Below are positions 9,501 through 18,938 of a stretch of 64,000 nucleotides of DNA, piece by piece. The notes under the pieces are model-generated. The model saw nothing but the letters and a program-made list of their open reading frames with translations, searched no databases and was not told the origin of the DNA. This DNA is from Kordia sp. SMS9 (GTDB lineage Bacteria > Bacteroidota > Bacteroidia > Flavobacteriales > Flavobacteriaceae): NCBI RefSeq assembly GCF_003352465.1, contig NZ_CP031153.1, positions 2,780,987 to 2,844,986 on the forward strand. The letters are read 5' to 3'. Numbering within the stretch: position 1 is the stretch's first letter; every line of letters starts with the position of its first letter. Both the position numbers and the translations under genes were made by a program.

Positions 9501-9654
9501 TTAGAAAGTGCTAAATAATACTTTTAAAGACCCAAGACCCAAGACCCAAGACCCAAGCTAAAAGCTAAAAGCTAAAAGTGCCAAAGCGCGCTCTAACAGC
9601 GGAGCGATCTAGTATCTAATAGCAAAGCGGTCTAATATCTACGAGCAACGCTAA

Positions 9655-12132
9655 CTACAATTCAAACGAATTATTATTCACCATAAAAATTGCATTGGCA
9701 AAAAACAGCTTCCCATTTTCCCAAAAGGCACGAAACATAGGATTGTCAACCATATAAATCATGCTACCTTTTCCAATTCTTTTTTCACCGAAAACCAACG
9801 TGTTTTTGATGTTTTTCTTTGCTTTATAACCAGCAAAACCAGAAACAGGAGTATTCTCTTCCAAATACGAAACCGTATAGCCATCTTTAATATAGTCATA
9901 CGCAGCACTTCCTAATTTCAAAGTAAAATAGGAATCGTCGTACCCAAACGCTAACGGATGAGTCGTGTCTACTTTTGTTTTAAAAATTGCACCTGTGATG
10001 TAGTTAGAAATATTTTGACGTTCACCTTTGGCATACGCGATAATATCTTTTTTCTCGTCGTCTTTTTCCTGTTCTTTTTTCTTCAAACCAAACCCTTCTT
10101 TCCCTTCAAAAGTACGCAATGCACCTTTCATAGCAATGACTTTTCCACCGCGCGAAATCCAGTTTTTCAACGTTTTCAATTGTTTTGCATTGAAGATTTT
10201 TCCATAATTTCCATCAGGAAGAATTAAAATATTGAACGAGTGCAATGTGTTTGCTGAGAAATTCTCAGAATTTACATTTGTCACCGGAAACTTTAATTCT
10301 TGCTCAAAAAAGTACCAAAGTTCTCCAAAACCTAGTGATTGTGTTCCTTTTCCAGACATTACTGCTACTTTGGGCATTTTAATTTCCTTGATATCAGGCG
10401 AACCCATATCGACACCATTATCCGAAAAATTAGAGGAAAGACTAGTGAGTGCAATTTTGTGTTCTGAAGCCAAATCAATCACAGTTTTAGCGTATGCTTC
10501 GGTATTTTTATGATCACTTTTTGTGATGATTAACGAACCTTTTTCAAAGGTAGTTCCATTAGACACAAACGTTTTTTCGCTAAAACGCACACGGATTCCT
10601 TTTTGTAATAACTGACTTAAAAACGCAGCATCTTTTATCGTATTCCAAGGGGCGACATACGCAGATGCATTTGCTTTGTAAAGTTCGTCGGGTAACTCTT
10701 CTATAGTAATTGTTGCATTTGGTGAAACGATTGTTTTCGAAGCTGTTGTTTTCAATCCATAAGCATACGGAAGACTCCAAGCTGTGATGTCGTATGTTAA
10801 AGAGTCACTCAGCTTTGCATTGGGTTCAAACAATACTTTTACCATATTGGCTTTCGGCTGATTTGTACTTACGACTAAGGCATCCGTAACATTTTTCGAT
10901 TTCTGAGAACTCGTTTCATAGTCAAACCCTTTTACAGTTCCGTTAGAAAAACCATATCTAATTTCATGTCTATCTAATAATTCAGTAAGCTTTAGAATGC
11001 GATCTTGATTTCCTTCCAATACATAACTTTTATATTCAAAATCTTTTTTGGCGAAGTATTTTTTGAACTCTTCATTTAACTTAGCAACATTCTTTGAAGA
11101 AATTTCTACGGTTGATAATCCGGTCGTATGATGATGCAGAATACGATCTTTTAACGTTAATAAATCACCTTCATCGTTCGTAATTCCCAATCCGGCACGA
11201 CCATGTCCTGCTTGCTCGTAGGTCATTCCAATAGCACCGTTAAACGTTGGGTAGGTATCTCCATAACTTGGATAAAACAAATCGAAACGTTCACGTGTAA
11301 AATACAGCCAGCCTTCTTTGTCAAAATAGCCTGCATGATTTTTTCCTATTTGTGTTTGAAAATCGCGCTGCCAGTCCGTAATCACTTCGTGAAAAGGTTC
11401 TGCCGCAGGCGCAAAATAATACGGTTCGTTAATGCCTTGTTCGTGAAAATCAACATGAATATGTGGCAACCACTGATTATATACCATCAAACGTCGGCGT
11501 GTTTCTATTTGTGTTGCCCACGCCCAATCTCTGTTCAAATCAAACAAATAATGATTGGGTCTTCCGCCTGGCCAAGGTTCGTTGTGTTCTGTTGCTTTTT
11601 GATGCGAATTAAACGGCACACTCGCTACTTGATTGTACCAATTTACATATCGGTCGCGTCCATCAGGATTGATACACGGATCTATAATAACAACCGTATT
11701 TTGCAACCACGCTTTCTTGGAAGTAACCAATTCGTATATGGTTTTCATAGAAGCTTCTGTGCTAGACGATTCGTTTCCATGCACATTATAACTCAACCAA
11801 ACAATGGCTTTATTGGCTGAAGACTCTGCTGTTCCAAGTCCTGCATTTGCCAAATGGTTTTTACGAATACGATCTAAATTTTCTAAATTTTCAGGTGCGG
11901 ATACAAAAGCAACCTGCAGCAAGCGATGTTCGTTTGTTCTACCATATTCTTCCAAATGAACCATGTCCGTATTATTTACTAAATACTCGTAATAATCCAT
12001 TACGCGATGATGATTCGTAAATCGTGTGCCTAATTCATAGCCTAGAAATTCGTCTGGCGATTGAATATTTTGTGCAAAAATTGTGGTGGCAAAGAAAAAA
12101 AATGAAAGTAAAGTAAAAAAGTGTCGTCTCAT
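9655..12132 (-). CDS. secreted M14-family zinc carboxypeptidase
   Basis: 825 residues. The signal peptide MRRHFFTLLSFFFFATTIFA is followed by QN, so it is exported. The catalytic domain shows the M14 zinc motif HxxE as VHGNE (His 118, Glu 121). An INPDGRDRYVN segment follows, then HVDFHEQG (about residues 224-231) with the third zinc histidine. TYEQAGHGRAG probably holds the catalytic glutamate. The second half, from about residue 590, resembles a class I glutamine-amidotransferase-like (Rossmann) domain (VAVMSGKG, ILILPDGNYG, WISRGGKVIAMKG), a combination common in Bacteroidota M14 proteins. No T9SS sorting tail is visible. Substrate unknown; probably peptide scavenging. Confidence 0.88.
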   Translation of the reverse strand: MRRHFFTLLSFFFFATTIFAQNIQSPDEFLGYELGTRFTNHHRVMDYYEYLVNNTDMVHLEEYGRTNEHRLLQVAFVSAPENLENLDRIRKNHLANAGLGTAESSANKAIVWLSYNVHGNESSSTEASMKTIYELVTSKKAWLQNTVVIIDPCINPDGRDRYVNWYNQVASVPFNSHQKATEHNEPWPGGRPNHYLFDLNRDWAWATQIETRRRLMVYNQWLPHIHVDFHEQGINEPYYFAPAAEPFHEVITDWQRDFQTQIGKNHAGYFDKEGWLYFTRERFDLFYPSYGDTYPTFNGAIGMTYEQAGHGRAGLGITNDEGDLLTLKDRILHHHTTGLSTVEISSKNVAKLNEEFKKYFAKKDFEYKSYVLEGNQDRILKLTELLDRHEIRYGFSNGTVKGFDYETSSQKSKNVTDALVVSTNQPKANMVKVLFEPNAKLSDSLTYDITAWSLPYAYGLKTTASKTIVSPNATITIEELPDELYKANASAYVAPWNTIKDAAFLSQLLQKGIRVRFSEKTFVSNGTTFEKGSLIITKSDHKNTEAYAKTVIDLASEHKIALTSLSSNFSDNGVDMGSPDIKEIKMPKVAVMSGKGTQSLGFGELWYFFEQELKFPVTNVNSENFSANTLHSFNILILPDGNYGKIFNAKQLKTLKNWISRGGKVIAMKGALRTFEGKEGFGLKKKEQEKDDEKKDIIAYAKGERQNISNYITGAIFKTKVDTTHPLAFGYDDSYFTLKLGSAAYDYIKDGYTVSYLEENTPVSGFAGYKAKKNIKNTLVFGEKRIGKGSMIYMVDNPMFRAFWENGKLFFANAIFMVNNNSFEL

Positions 12133-12157
12133 TATGTTGGATAAGTTATATAAACCT

Positions 12158-12165
12158 CAAAGCTA
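12158..12165 (-). promoter_or_regulatory. M14 peptidase promoter, -7 box
   Basis: CAAAGCTA on the plus strand reads TAGCTTTG on the minus strand, matching TAnnTTTG. It lies 25 nt before the ATG at 12132. Confidence 0.45.
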
Positions 12166-12229
12166 ACTAATATAATTTTGAAAAAGAATATCTTAACGAA
12201 ATTTTGAGAAAATCGAAATCAAATAACGC

Positions 12230-12237
12230 TATCTTTG
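12230..12237 (+). promoter_or_regulatory. bshC promoter, -7 box
   Basis: TATCTTTG, 26 nt upstream of ATG 12264. A TTTTG at 12202-12206 could be the -33 element, with a 23-nt spacer. It is arranged back-to-back with the M14 promoter. Confidence 0.6.
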
Positions 12238-12263
12238 CAACTTTATAATACTGACGACCAACT

Positions 12264-13871
12264 ATGCCAACTGAATGTATTCCCTACAGTGAAACTGGAT
12301 ATTTTACGCCCATAATTTGTGATTATTTAGCTGAAAAGCCTGCATTACAACCGTTTTACCATCGTTTCCCTAAATTGGAGAATTTTGAAGCGCAACTTCA
12401 AGAAAAACAACAATCACATTTAACGGATGCTTCACAAAGAGCTATTTTATCGAAAGCCATGTTGGCGCAGTATAAAAATGTTGCAGCTTCTGAAAAAACG
12501 ATTCAAAACATTAAAAAACTTGCCAACGAGGATACATTTACCATTACAACAGGACATCAGTTGAATCTGTTTACAGGTCCGTTGTACTTTTTATATAAAA
12601 TCATTTCTACGATTAATTTGGCGAAGGAATTACAGGAAAAACATCCTAACTATCATTTTGTGCCAATCTATTGGATGGCCTCAGAAGATCATGACTTTGA
12701 CGAAATCTGTTATTTCAATTACAAAGGAAAAAAACTCCGTTGGAATCGTGAGGCAAGTGGCGCTGTTGGCGAATTGTCTACGGAAGGCTTATCAGAAGTA
12801 TTAAACGTATTCACCAAAGAATTGGGCAACAGTAACAATGCAAAATATTTAGCTTCACTTTTTGAAGATGGCTATATAAAACACAACAATCTAACGGATG
12901 CTACGCGTTATATTGCCAACGAACTCTTCAAACAATACGGATTGGTCATTGTAGATGGAAACGACAAAGCGTTAAAGCAATTGTACATTCCGTTTATTGA
13001 AAACGAACTCTTTCAGCAAACGGCACACAAAAAAGTGCTAGAAACGGCGAAACAGTTAACAAAAGCAAGCGCTGACTATAAAATTCAAGTCAATCCGCGC
13101 GAAATCAATCTATTCTATATCAACGACGGAATCCGCGAGCGAATTCTTGAAAATGAAGGTGTTTTTAGTGTGAATAACACTTCCGTGAGATGGAACTCGG
13201 AGCAAATAAAAACTGAAGTTCACACACATCCAGAGCGTTTCTCACCCAATGCATTATTGCGTCCGTTGTATCAAGAAATCATTCTGCCAAATCTATGCTA
13301 CATTGGTGGTGGAGGAGAATTGGCGTATTGGTTTGAGCTGAAATCATATTTTGAAGCGGTCAACGTGACGTTCCCGATGTTACTACTCAGAAATTCGGCT
13401 GTGATCAAAACCGCGAAACAATCCGAAAAGATGGAAAAACTCAACATTTCCAATCGCGATTTATTTCTAAAAAAAGATGATTTCGTTGCTGCAAAAGTAA
13501 AAGAATTAAGCAACATTGATATAGATTTCACACCACAAAAAGAGCACTTAAAACAGCAATTCAAAGACTTATACACACTTGCCGAACAAACCGATAAATC
13601 GTTTCTTGGAGCGGTGGCGGCACAAGAAACAAAGCAACTCAAAGGTTTACAGCACTTGGAAAAACGTTTATTAAAAGCGCAAAAACGAGTATTAAAAGAC
13701 AAAGTTTCTAGAAGTACGGAATTACAAGAAAGCCTATTTCCAAACAACTCGTTGCAAGAACGCCGAGAAAACTTCAGTGAACGCTACTTGGAATACGGCG
13801 AACATCTCATTCCCACATTAGTGAAACATTTACAACCTTTATCGGGCGAATTTTTGGTATTGGAACTTTAG
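12264..13871 (+). CDS. bshC: bacillithiol synthesis cysteine-adding enzyme BshC
   Basis: 535 residues, the usual BshC length. BshC adds cysteine to glucosaminyl-malate in the last step of bacillithiol synthesis, the low-molecular-weight thiol used by many Bacteroidota. Recognisable family blocks are TTGHQLNLFTGPLYFLYKI near residue 95, VPIYWMASEDHDFDEI near 135, and PNLCYIGGGGELAYWFELK near 345. A coiled-coil-like lysine/leucine-rich stretch near 430-490 matches the family architecture. No bshA or bshB is in the window. The M14 gene on the other strand shares the intergenic region. It is followed by guaA after 138 bp. Confidence 0.93.
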   Translation: MPTECIPYSETGYFTPIICDYLAEKPALQPFYHRFPKLENFEAQLQEKQQSHLTDASQRAILSKAMLAQYKNVAASEKTIQNIKKLANEDTFTITTGHQLNLFTGPLYFLYKIISTINLAKELQEKHPNYHFVPIYWMASEDHDFDEICYFNYKGKKLRWNREASGAVGELSTEGLSEVLNVFTKELGNSNNAKYLASLFEDGYIKHNNLTDATRYIANELFKQYGLVIVDGNDKALKQLYIPFIENELFQQTAHKKVLETAKQLTKASADYKIQVNPREINLFYINDGIRERILENEGVFSVNNTSVRWNSEQIKTEVHTHPERFSPNALLRPLYQEIILPNLCYIGGGGELAYWFELKSYFEAVNVTFPMLLLRNSAVIKTAKQSEKMEKLNISNRDLFLKKDDFVAAKVKELSNIDIDFTPQKEHLKQQFKDLYTLAEQTDKSFLGAVAAQETKQLKGLQHLEKRLLKAQKRVLKDKVSRSTELQESLFPNNSLQERRENFSERYLEYGEHLIPTLVKHLQPLSGEFLVLEL

Positions 13872-13998
13872 ATGATAAAAAAGATCAATAGTACTACTGA
13901 TTTTTAGTCGTTCAATCGACGAAATGATTGGTTTTTTCGTTGTGAATATCCTGTTAAAAAATCTTTGATACTACGCTTAAAATCTAAAATCTAAATAC

Positions 13999-14006
13999 TA
14001 CTTTTG
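13999..14006 (+). promoter_or_regulatory. guaA promoter, -7 box abutting the start codon
   Basis: TACTTTTG fits TAnnTTTG and ends only 3 nt before ATG 14010, so transcription should begin at or next to the start codon. An in-frame TTG at 14004 lies within the box and is rejected as a start. Confidence 0.55.
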
Positions 14007-14009
14007 CGT

Positions 14010-15545
14010 ATGCAACACGACAAGGTATTAATCGTAGACTTCGGATCGCAATACACACAACTCATTGCGCGCAGAGTTCGAGAGCTGAACATCTATTCCG
14101 AAATTCATCCATTCAACAAAATTCCAACAAACGTACACGAGTATAAAGCGGTCATTCTTTCGGGAAGTCCAATGTCTGTGCGCTCTAAAGATGCTTTTCA
14201 TCCAAATTTGGAAGGCATTCGTGGTGTAAAACCATTATTAGGTGTTTGTTACGGCGCACAATATTTAGCACACTTTTCTGGCGGACAAGTTGCCGAATCG
14301 AACACTCGTGAATATGGACGTGCAAACCTAAGTTTTGTAGAAGAAAATGAACCTTTCTTAGCAGGAATTTCTGCGGGAAGTCAAGTGTGGATGAGTCACA
14401 GTGATACCATCAAGCAATTACCAACCAATGGAAAACTATTAGCCAGCACGCACGATGTCGCAAATGCAGCCTACAAAATAGAAGGTGAAACTACATACGC
14501 GATTCAGTTTCATCCCGAAGTATATCATTCTACAGATGGAAAGCAATTACTAGAAAATTTCTTGGTACATATTGCCAATGTAGATCCAGATTGGACACCA
14601 AACGCGTTTGTAGAAGAAACCGTTGAAGAGTTAAAAGAAAAACTTGGCAATGACAAAGTCGTTTTAGGCTTATCGGGAGGAGTTGATTCTAGTGTAGCAG
14701 CGATGTTATTGCACAAAGCCATTGGCAAAAACTTATACTGCATCTTTGTCAACAACGGATTGTTGCGCAAAAATGAATTTTCAAGCGTGTTGCAACAGTA
14801 TGAAGGTATGGGACTCAATGTAAAAGGCGTTGATGCTTCGGCACGTTTTTTGGATGCGTTAGCTGGAGAAAGCGAACCTGAGAAAAAACGCAAAGCCATT
14901 GGGCGCGTATTTATTGAAGTGTTTGACGATGAAGCACATCAAATACAAGACGTTACGTGGTTGGCACAAGGAACCATTTATCCAGATGTCATAGAAAGTG
15001 TAAGTGCCACAGGCGGACCAAGTGCTACCATCAAAAGTCACCACAATGTGGGCGGTTTGCCAGATTATATGAAATTAAAAATTGTAGAACCATTAAAAGC
15101 ATTGTTTAAAGATGAGGTGCGTAGAGTTGGTGCTTCTATGGGAATGGACACACAATTATTAGGACGTCATCCGTTTCCAGGACCAGGATTGGCAATCAGA
15201 ATTTTGGGAGACATCACTGCGGAAAAAGTTCGTATCTTACAAGAAGTAGATGCTGTGTTTATCAATGGATTACGTGAGTGGGATTTATATGATAAAGTGT
15301 GGCAAGCAGGCGCAATTTTATTACCTGTAAACTCAGTAGGAGTGATGGGCGATGAGCGAACCTATGAAAAAGTAGTAGCATTGCGCGCGGTAGAAAGTAC
15401 CGATGGAATGACGGCAGATTGGGTAGATTTACCCTATAAATTTTTACAAAAAGTATCGAACGATATAATAAATAAAGTAAAAGGCGTTAATAGAGTAGTG
15501 TATGACATTAGCTCAAAACCGCCAGCTACCATTGAATGGGAATAA
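14010..15545 (+). CDS. guaA: glutamine-hydrolysing GMP synthase
   Basis: 511 residues. It converts XMP to GMP using glutamine and ATP in purine synthesis. The class I glutamine amidotransferase domain is N-terminal, with the catalytic cysteine in GVCYGAQ (Cys 80) and the His/Glu pair in QFHPEVYHS. The ATP-pyrophosphatase domain carries the PP-loop LSGGVDSSV near residue 217. The C-terminal dimerisation domain contains [13 protein letters not shown] and ends in PPATIEWE, as is normal. The start [17 protein letters not shown] is the one seen in relatives. It is the first gene of a probable operon reaching to 18705; the next start is 17 nt after its stop. Confidence 0.97.
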   Translation: MQHDKVLIVDFGSQYTQLIARRVRELNIYSEIHPFNKIPTNVHEYKAVILSGSPMSVRSKDAFHPNLEGIRGVKPLLGVCYGAQYLAHFSGGQVAESNTREYGRANLSFVEENEPFLAGISAGSQVWMSHSDTIKQLPTNGKLLASTHDVANAAYKIEGETTYAIQFHPEVYHSTDGKQLLENFLVHIANVDPDWTPNAFVEETVEELKEKLGNDKVVLGLSGGVDSSVAAMLLHKAIGKNLYCIFVNNGLLRKNEFSSVLQQYEGMGLNVKGVDASARFLDALAGESEPEKKRKAIGRVFIEVFDDEAHQIQDVTWLAQGTIYPDVIESVSATGGPSATIKSHHNVGGLPDYMKLKIVEPLKALFKDEVRRVGASMGMDTQLLGRHPFPGPGLAIRILGDITAEKVRILQEVDAVFINGLREWDLYDKVWQAGAILLPVNSVGVMGDERTYEKVVALRAVESTDGMTADWVDLPYKFLQKVSNDIINKVKGVNRVVYDISSKPPATIEWE

Positions 15546-15562
15546 TAAACTTAGAATACAAA

Positions 15563-17494
15563 ATGAAGAAGCTTTTAGGATTTTTTTTAATACTATTGAT
15601 GACGAGTTGTGGTGCGAGTGCGCAGCAATACACAAATCATAAAGTAGCCAGAGGTGAAACGGTGGAAAGTATTGCAAAACAGTACGACATCAGTCCGGAT
15701 GATATTATCAGATTGAATCCAGAAGCAAGAAGAGGCGTGCGCAAAAATAGCATGTTGGTGATTCCTTCCAAATCAACGAAAGTTGTTACAGACACAAATG
15801 TAACGTTTACCAATCATAAAGTGCGACGAAAAGAAACCTTGTACGGAATTGCTAAGAAATATGGAGTTTCGCAAGAAGACATTTTAAAATACAACGAAAA
15901 AGTTGCGAAAGAAGGCTTGAAAAAAGGAGATCGCATTGCCATTCCACAATTTAAAAACAAACCCAAAGAAACAACCGAAACTGTTGAAGAAACTAAAGAA
16001 GAAGAAACGGATACTACCGAAGAAGCTTCTTTTGAAATATACACGGTAAAAGCCAAAGAAACCAAATGGGGAATTGCGCATAGCTACGGATTAACGATTG
16101 AAGAATTAGAAGACATCAATCCTGAAATAAAAGACGGTTTGCAAATTGGACAAGAAATAAAATTGCCTATTCGTTCAGAAAAACCTGCTATTGTCAGTAC
16201 AGAACAATATGTGTTTTACGATGTAAAACCGAAGCAAACCATGTACACGCTTACGCGAAAATTAAGTGTAACGGAAGAAGAATTAATCTTATTAAATCCA
16301 GCTTTAAAAGATGGTTTGAAAGCGGGAATGGTCTTAAAACTTCCGGTTGCCAAAACAGAAGATTCAAACTTAGAAGTTGTCGATGCTGTTATCATGGATA
16401 CGTTCAATTTCTTGGAAAATGCAGACGCTGAAAATGTGTCGAACATCGCAATTATGTTGCCATTCAAACTGGACGAGATGGAAATGGATTCTATCGATCA
16501 AACCAAAGAAAAACTTAAAAAAGATCGCTTATTAGGCTATGCAACTGAGTTTTATACAGGTTCTTTAATGGCGTTGGATTCTATCAAAAAACTAGGATTT
16601 TCTGTCAACGTAAAAGTGATTGATAATGGCGGAAAGAAAAGCACCACACGTGCTGCTGTTACCGAAAATGATTTCACAGACATGCATGCAGTTATTGGAC
16701 CAATTTTAGACGCGAATGTTGAAATCGTAGCTGCTGAATTAAAATCGGATGGCATTCCAGTTATTTCTCCATTAACTAGCAAAAAGGTAGATCACAGAAA
16801 TGTGTATCAAACCATTCCAGATAAAAAGCTGTTAGAGCAAAAAATGCTGGCATTTATGAAGAAAAATGGGCAAGACAAAAATGTCATCATCATTGCAGAT
16901 AAGAATAAAACGAAGATCAAAGCGACGTTGCAATCCATTTTGCCAAATAATAAAGTGTTCAATCCGGAAGAAGGGAATTATATCAAGCCTACTTTAATTC
17001 TTCCACATTTAAAAGAAGACGTTGAAAATTGGGTGATTTTAGAAACAGACGATGTATCATTAATTGCCAACGTGACTTCCGTATTAAACTCGTACGCAAC
17101 CAGCGAAAAACGTGAAATTGTATTGCTGACCACAGATAAAAATAGCAATTACGATAACAATGACAACATATATAATAGTCATTTAGCAAATCTTAATTTT
17201 CATTATCCTTCAATAGACAAGCCTTCATCACTCGACAATCAATTTGTGAAAAACTACAAAGCAGAATATGGTATTTCTCCTGGTAGAATTGCTACGCGCG
17301 GATTTGACATTACATTTGATATCTTAGTGCGTTTGGTGTACGATCAAAACTTAGCAAAAAGTGTGCGAACTGGCACAGAAACCAGCTATGTAGAAAACAA
17401 GTTCAACTATCGCAAAAAAACCTTTGGCGGTTTCTTCAATGAAGGTATTTACATTGTAAAATACGACGGATTAGAAATCAAAGAAGCAAAATAA
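15563..17494 (+). CDS. lipoprotein with four LysM repeats and a PBP1-like ligand-binding domain
   Basis: 643 residues. The lipobox LMTSC (Cys 16) predicts a lipoprotein. Four LysM peptidoglycan-binding repeats follow at about residues 23-68, 82-129, 158-204 and 217-264, with an acidic Thr/Glu-rich linker between the second and third (about 135-155). From about 300 the sequence looks like a type 1 periplasmic binding fold (NIAIMLPFKLDEMEMDS; AVIGPILDANVEIVA; GIPVISPLTSKK). Such LysM plus PBP1 proteins are widespread in Flavobacteriia with no assigned ligand. It starts 17 nt after guaA and is probably co-transcribed. ATG 15563 is preferred over 15536 because it begins the signal peptide. Confidence 0.88.
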   Translation: MKKLLGFFLILLMTSCGASAQQYTNHKVARGETVESIAKQYDISPDDIIRLNPEARRGVRKNSMLVIPSKSTKVVTDTNVTFTNHKVRRKETLYGIAKKYGVSQEDILKYNEKVAKEGLKKGDRIAIPQFKNKPKETTETVEETKEEETDTTEEASFEIYTVKAKETKWGIAHSYGLTIEELEDINPEIKDGLQIGQEIKLPIRSEKPAIVSTEQYVFYDVKPKQTMYTLTRKLSVTEEELILLNPALKDGLKAGMVLKLPVAKTEDSNLEVVDAVIMDTFNFLENADAENVSNIAIMLPFKLDEMEMDSIDQTKEKLKKDRLLGYATEFYTGSLMALDSIKKLGFSVNVKVIDNGGKKSTTRAAVTENDFTDMHAVIGPILDANVEIVAAELKSDGIPVISPLTSKKVDHRNVYQTIPDKKLLEQKMLAFMKKNGQDKNVIIIADKNKTKIKATLQSILPNNKVFNPEEGNYIKPTLILPHLKEDVENWVILETDDVSLIANVTSVLNSYATSEKREIVLLTTDKNSNYDNNDNIYNSHLANLNFHYPSIDKPSSLDNQFVKNYKAEYGISPGRIATRGFDITFDILVRLVYDQNLAKSVRTGTETSYVENKFNYRKKTFGGFFNEGIYIVKYDGLEIKEAK

Positions 17495-17510
17495 TAAAAC
17501 CTACTCAATA

Positions 17511-17912
17511 ATGACATCAAAAGTAACCTACACTGGAAGCCTTAGAACTGTTTCAACACACATAAAATCTGGAAATGAGTTCATAACAGACGCTCCTACA
17601 GACAATAATGGCAAAGGAGAAGCGTTCTCTCCTACAGATACTGTTGCAACAGGATTGGCAAGTTGTATGTTAACCGTAATGGGAATTAAAGCGGCACAAT
17701 TAGGTGTGCATATGGAAAACACAACCGCAGAAGTGACCAAAACGATGGCGTCAAATCCGAGAAGAATTTCAAAGATAGAAGTACACGTTCACTTGCCTTT
17801 TGAAGCGGACGACAAAACCAAAAAAATATTAGAAAACACTGCAAATACTTGTCCTGTGCATTACAGTCTTCATCCTGATATTGAAAAAATTGTTGAATTT
17901 CATTGGAAATAA
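17511..17912 (+). CDS. OsmC family protein (peroxiredoxin-like)
   Basis: 133 residues. OsmC-family proteins reduce organic hydroperoxides through two cysteines. Here they are visible in GLASCMLTVMGI, within the central helix, and ANTCPVHYSL near the C-terminus. The overall length and order (beta N-terminus, helix, beta, helix, C-terminal HYSLHPDIEKIVEF) fit the YhfA-like subgroup. It starts 16 nt after the LysM gene stop and abuts the next start codon, so it belongs to the guaA operon. Redox function is from the family; the in vivo substrate is unknown. Confidence 0.88.
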   Translation: MTSKVTYTGSLRTVSTHIKSGNEFITDAPTDNNGKGEAFSPTDTVATGLASCMLTVMGIKAAQLGVHMENTTAEVTKTMASNPRRISKIEVHVHLPFEADDKTKKILENTANTCPVHYSLHPDIEKIVEFHWK

Positions 17913-18467
17913 ATGGTTAAACTGTTTGGCATACTCTGTATTTTTCTCCTCGTTCAAGACGAAGAAACCATTACGTGGTCGCATGATCATAAACTGCATT
18001 GGGGAAACTTTGAAGGTGCGCCAGATTACAATTCGGATGCTGTGGCGATTACCGCTTCTGGAATTACCTACGGATTGAGCTTAACAACATTTTCAAACAG
18101 TGACAAAATAGAATACAAAACTAGAGTGATGGCGCAGTTTTATCCAGAGCAATCTTGGTACTTAAAAGAGCGCGTCAATGATACTGTTTTGGGACATGAA
18201 CAATTACATTTTGATATTTCAGAACTGCACGCACGAAAATTTCGAAAGCGATTAAAACAGGCGAAATTCAATAAAAATAACATTCGCGAGAAAATCTCTG
18301 AAATCTACAATCAAGTCAATAAAGAATTGCGCGAAATGCAAGAAGCGTATGATGAAGGTTCTGACTATTCCAGAGATTACACAGGACAAATACAATGGCA
18401 AAAACGCATTGCAAGAGAACTTAACACATACAAAAACTTCAAGCGATCTGCTACAACGAATGACTGA
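17913..18467 (+). CDS. DUF922-like secreted putative metallopeptidase
   Basis: 184 residues. It opens with a short hydrophobic leader (VKLFGILCIFLLV) likely to be a signal peptide. The central motif GHEQLHFDISELHARKF (His 95, Glu 96, His 99) is an HExxH-type zinc site with a downstream E..H pair, as in DUF922 proteins, which are treated as probable Zn-dependent proteases. The ATG directly abuts the OsmC stop (17910-17912), so translation is likely coupled. The C-terminal third is helical and charged. Protease activity is inferred from the motif only. Confidence 0.72.
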   Translation: MVKLFGILCIFLLVQDEETITWSHDHKLHWGNFEGAPDYNSDAVAITASGITYGLSLTTFSNSDKIEYKTRVMAQFYPEQSWYLKERVNDTVLGHEQLHFDISELHARKFRKRLKQAKFNKNNIREKISEIYNQVNKELREMQEAYDEGSDYSRDYTGQIQWQKRIARELNTYKNFKRSATTND

Positions 18468-18705
18468 TTTACCAAATAAAGAAACACAACAACGATTGCT
18501 CATAGAATTGGCACACGCCAAAATGCCGTTCGGTAAATACAAAGATCGGTATTTGGTCAATTTGCCCGAAGCCTATTTGATATGGTTTCAGCAAAAAGGA
18601 TTCCCGAAAGGCAAACTCGGGCAACAACTCACACAAATGCTCGATATCAAAATCAACGGTTTAGAACCCATGATTCGAAACATTCAAAAGCATTTTGAAA
18701 AGTAA
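18460..18705 (+). CDS. DUF3820 family protein
   Basis: 81 residues. The family signature is visible: MPFGKYKDRYLVNLPEAYLIWF followed by GFPKGKLGQ. The function of DUF3820 is unknown. The start overlaps the previous stop in ATGACTGA (18460-18467), so it is translationally coupled to the DUF922-like gene and is the last gene of the guaA operon. A longer in-frame start at 18349 lies inside the preceding gene and adds a low-complexity N-terminus not seen in the family, so it was rejected. Confidence 0.82.
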   Translation: MTDLPNKETQQRLLIELAHAKMPFGKYKDRYLVNLPEAYLIWFQQKGFPKGKLGQQLTQMLDIKINGLEPMIRNIQKHFEK

Positions 18706-18732
18706 TAAAACGAGTTTATAAACATCATTTTA

Positions 18733-18750
18733 TGTGTAAATTGGTATTAT
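18733..18750 (+). repeat. 18-bp sequence also found beside the MITE-like element
   Basis: TGTGTAAATTGGTATTAT is identical to 28214-28231. The rest of the 18706-18938 gap shows nothing recognisable. Confidence 0.6.
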
Positions 18751-18938
18751 TACGCAATCAATCATAAAAATAGTTGATAAAATTAGTATCTTACAATTGC
18801 AACTACACAAAAAGGGGAAAAAAACCCTATCTGAATTTCTGTGTAATATGTATCTTTAAACTTTCCCCAAAATGAAATTAAAATGGTCTTTACCATATAA
18901 ATTTTGTATTTGGGATTTTTTGTTTAAAACACACAATT

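Larger units (their letters stand above)
9086..9654. repeat. gene-free region full of heptanucleotide and other repeats
   Basis: 569 bp without a credible gene. It contains TGCTAAA repeated four times (9171-9200) and again about three times (9388-9410), AAGACCC about four times (9528-9557) and AGCTAAA about three times (9556-9578). The first two tracts sit in two longer, diverged copies of one block: TTCAAACTTCATTATGAGGA...GACGAAGTAACCTG (near 9122-9162) and the equivalent at about 9341-9380. Near 9600-9640 a 21-bp sentence repeats imperfectly (AGCGGAGCGATCTAGTATCTA then AGCAAAGCGGTCTAATATCTA). Two hairpin repeats are listed separately. Confidence 0.85.

Noticed and set aside
14004..14009. 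TTG start for guaA at 14004
   Set aside because: Overlaps the -7 box; ATG 14010 matches the normal family start.
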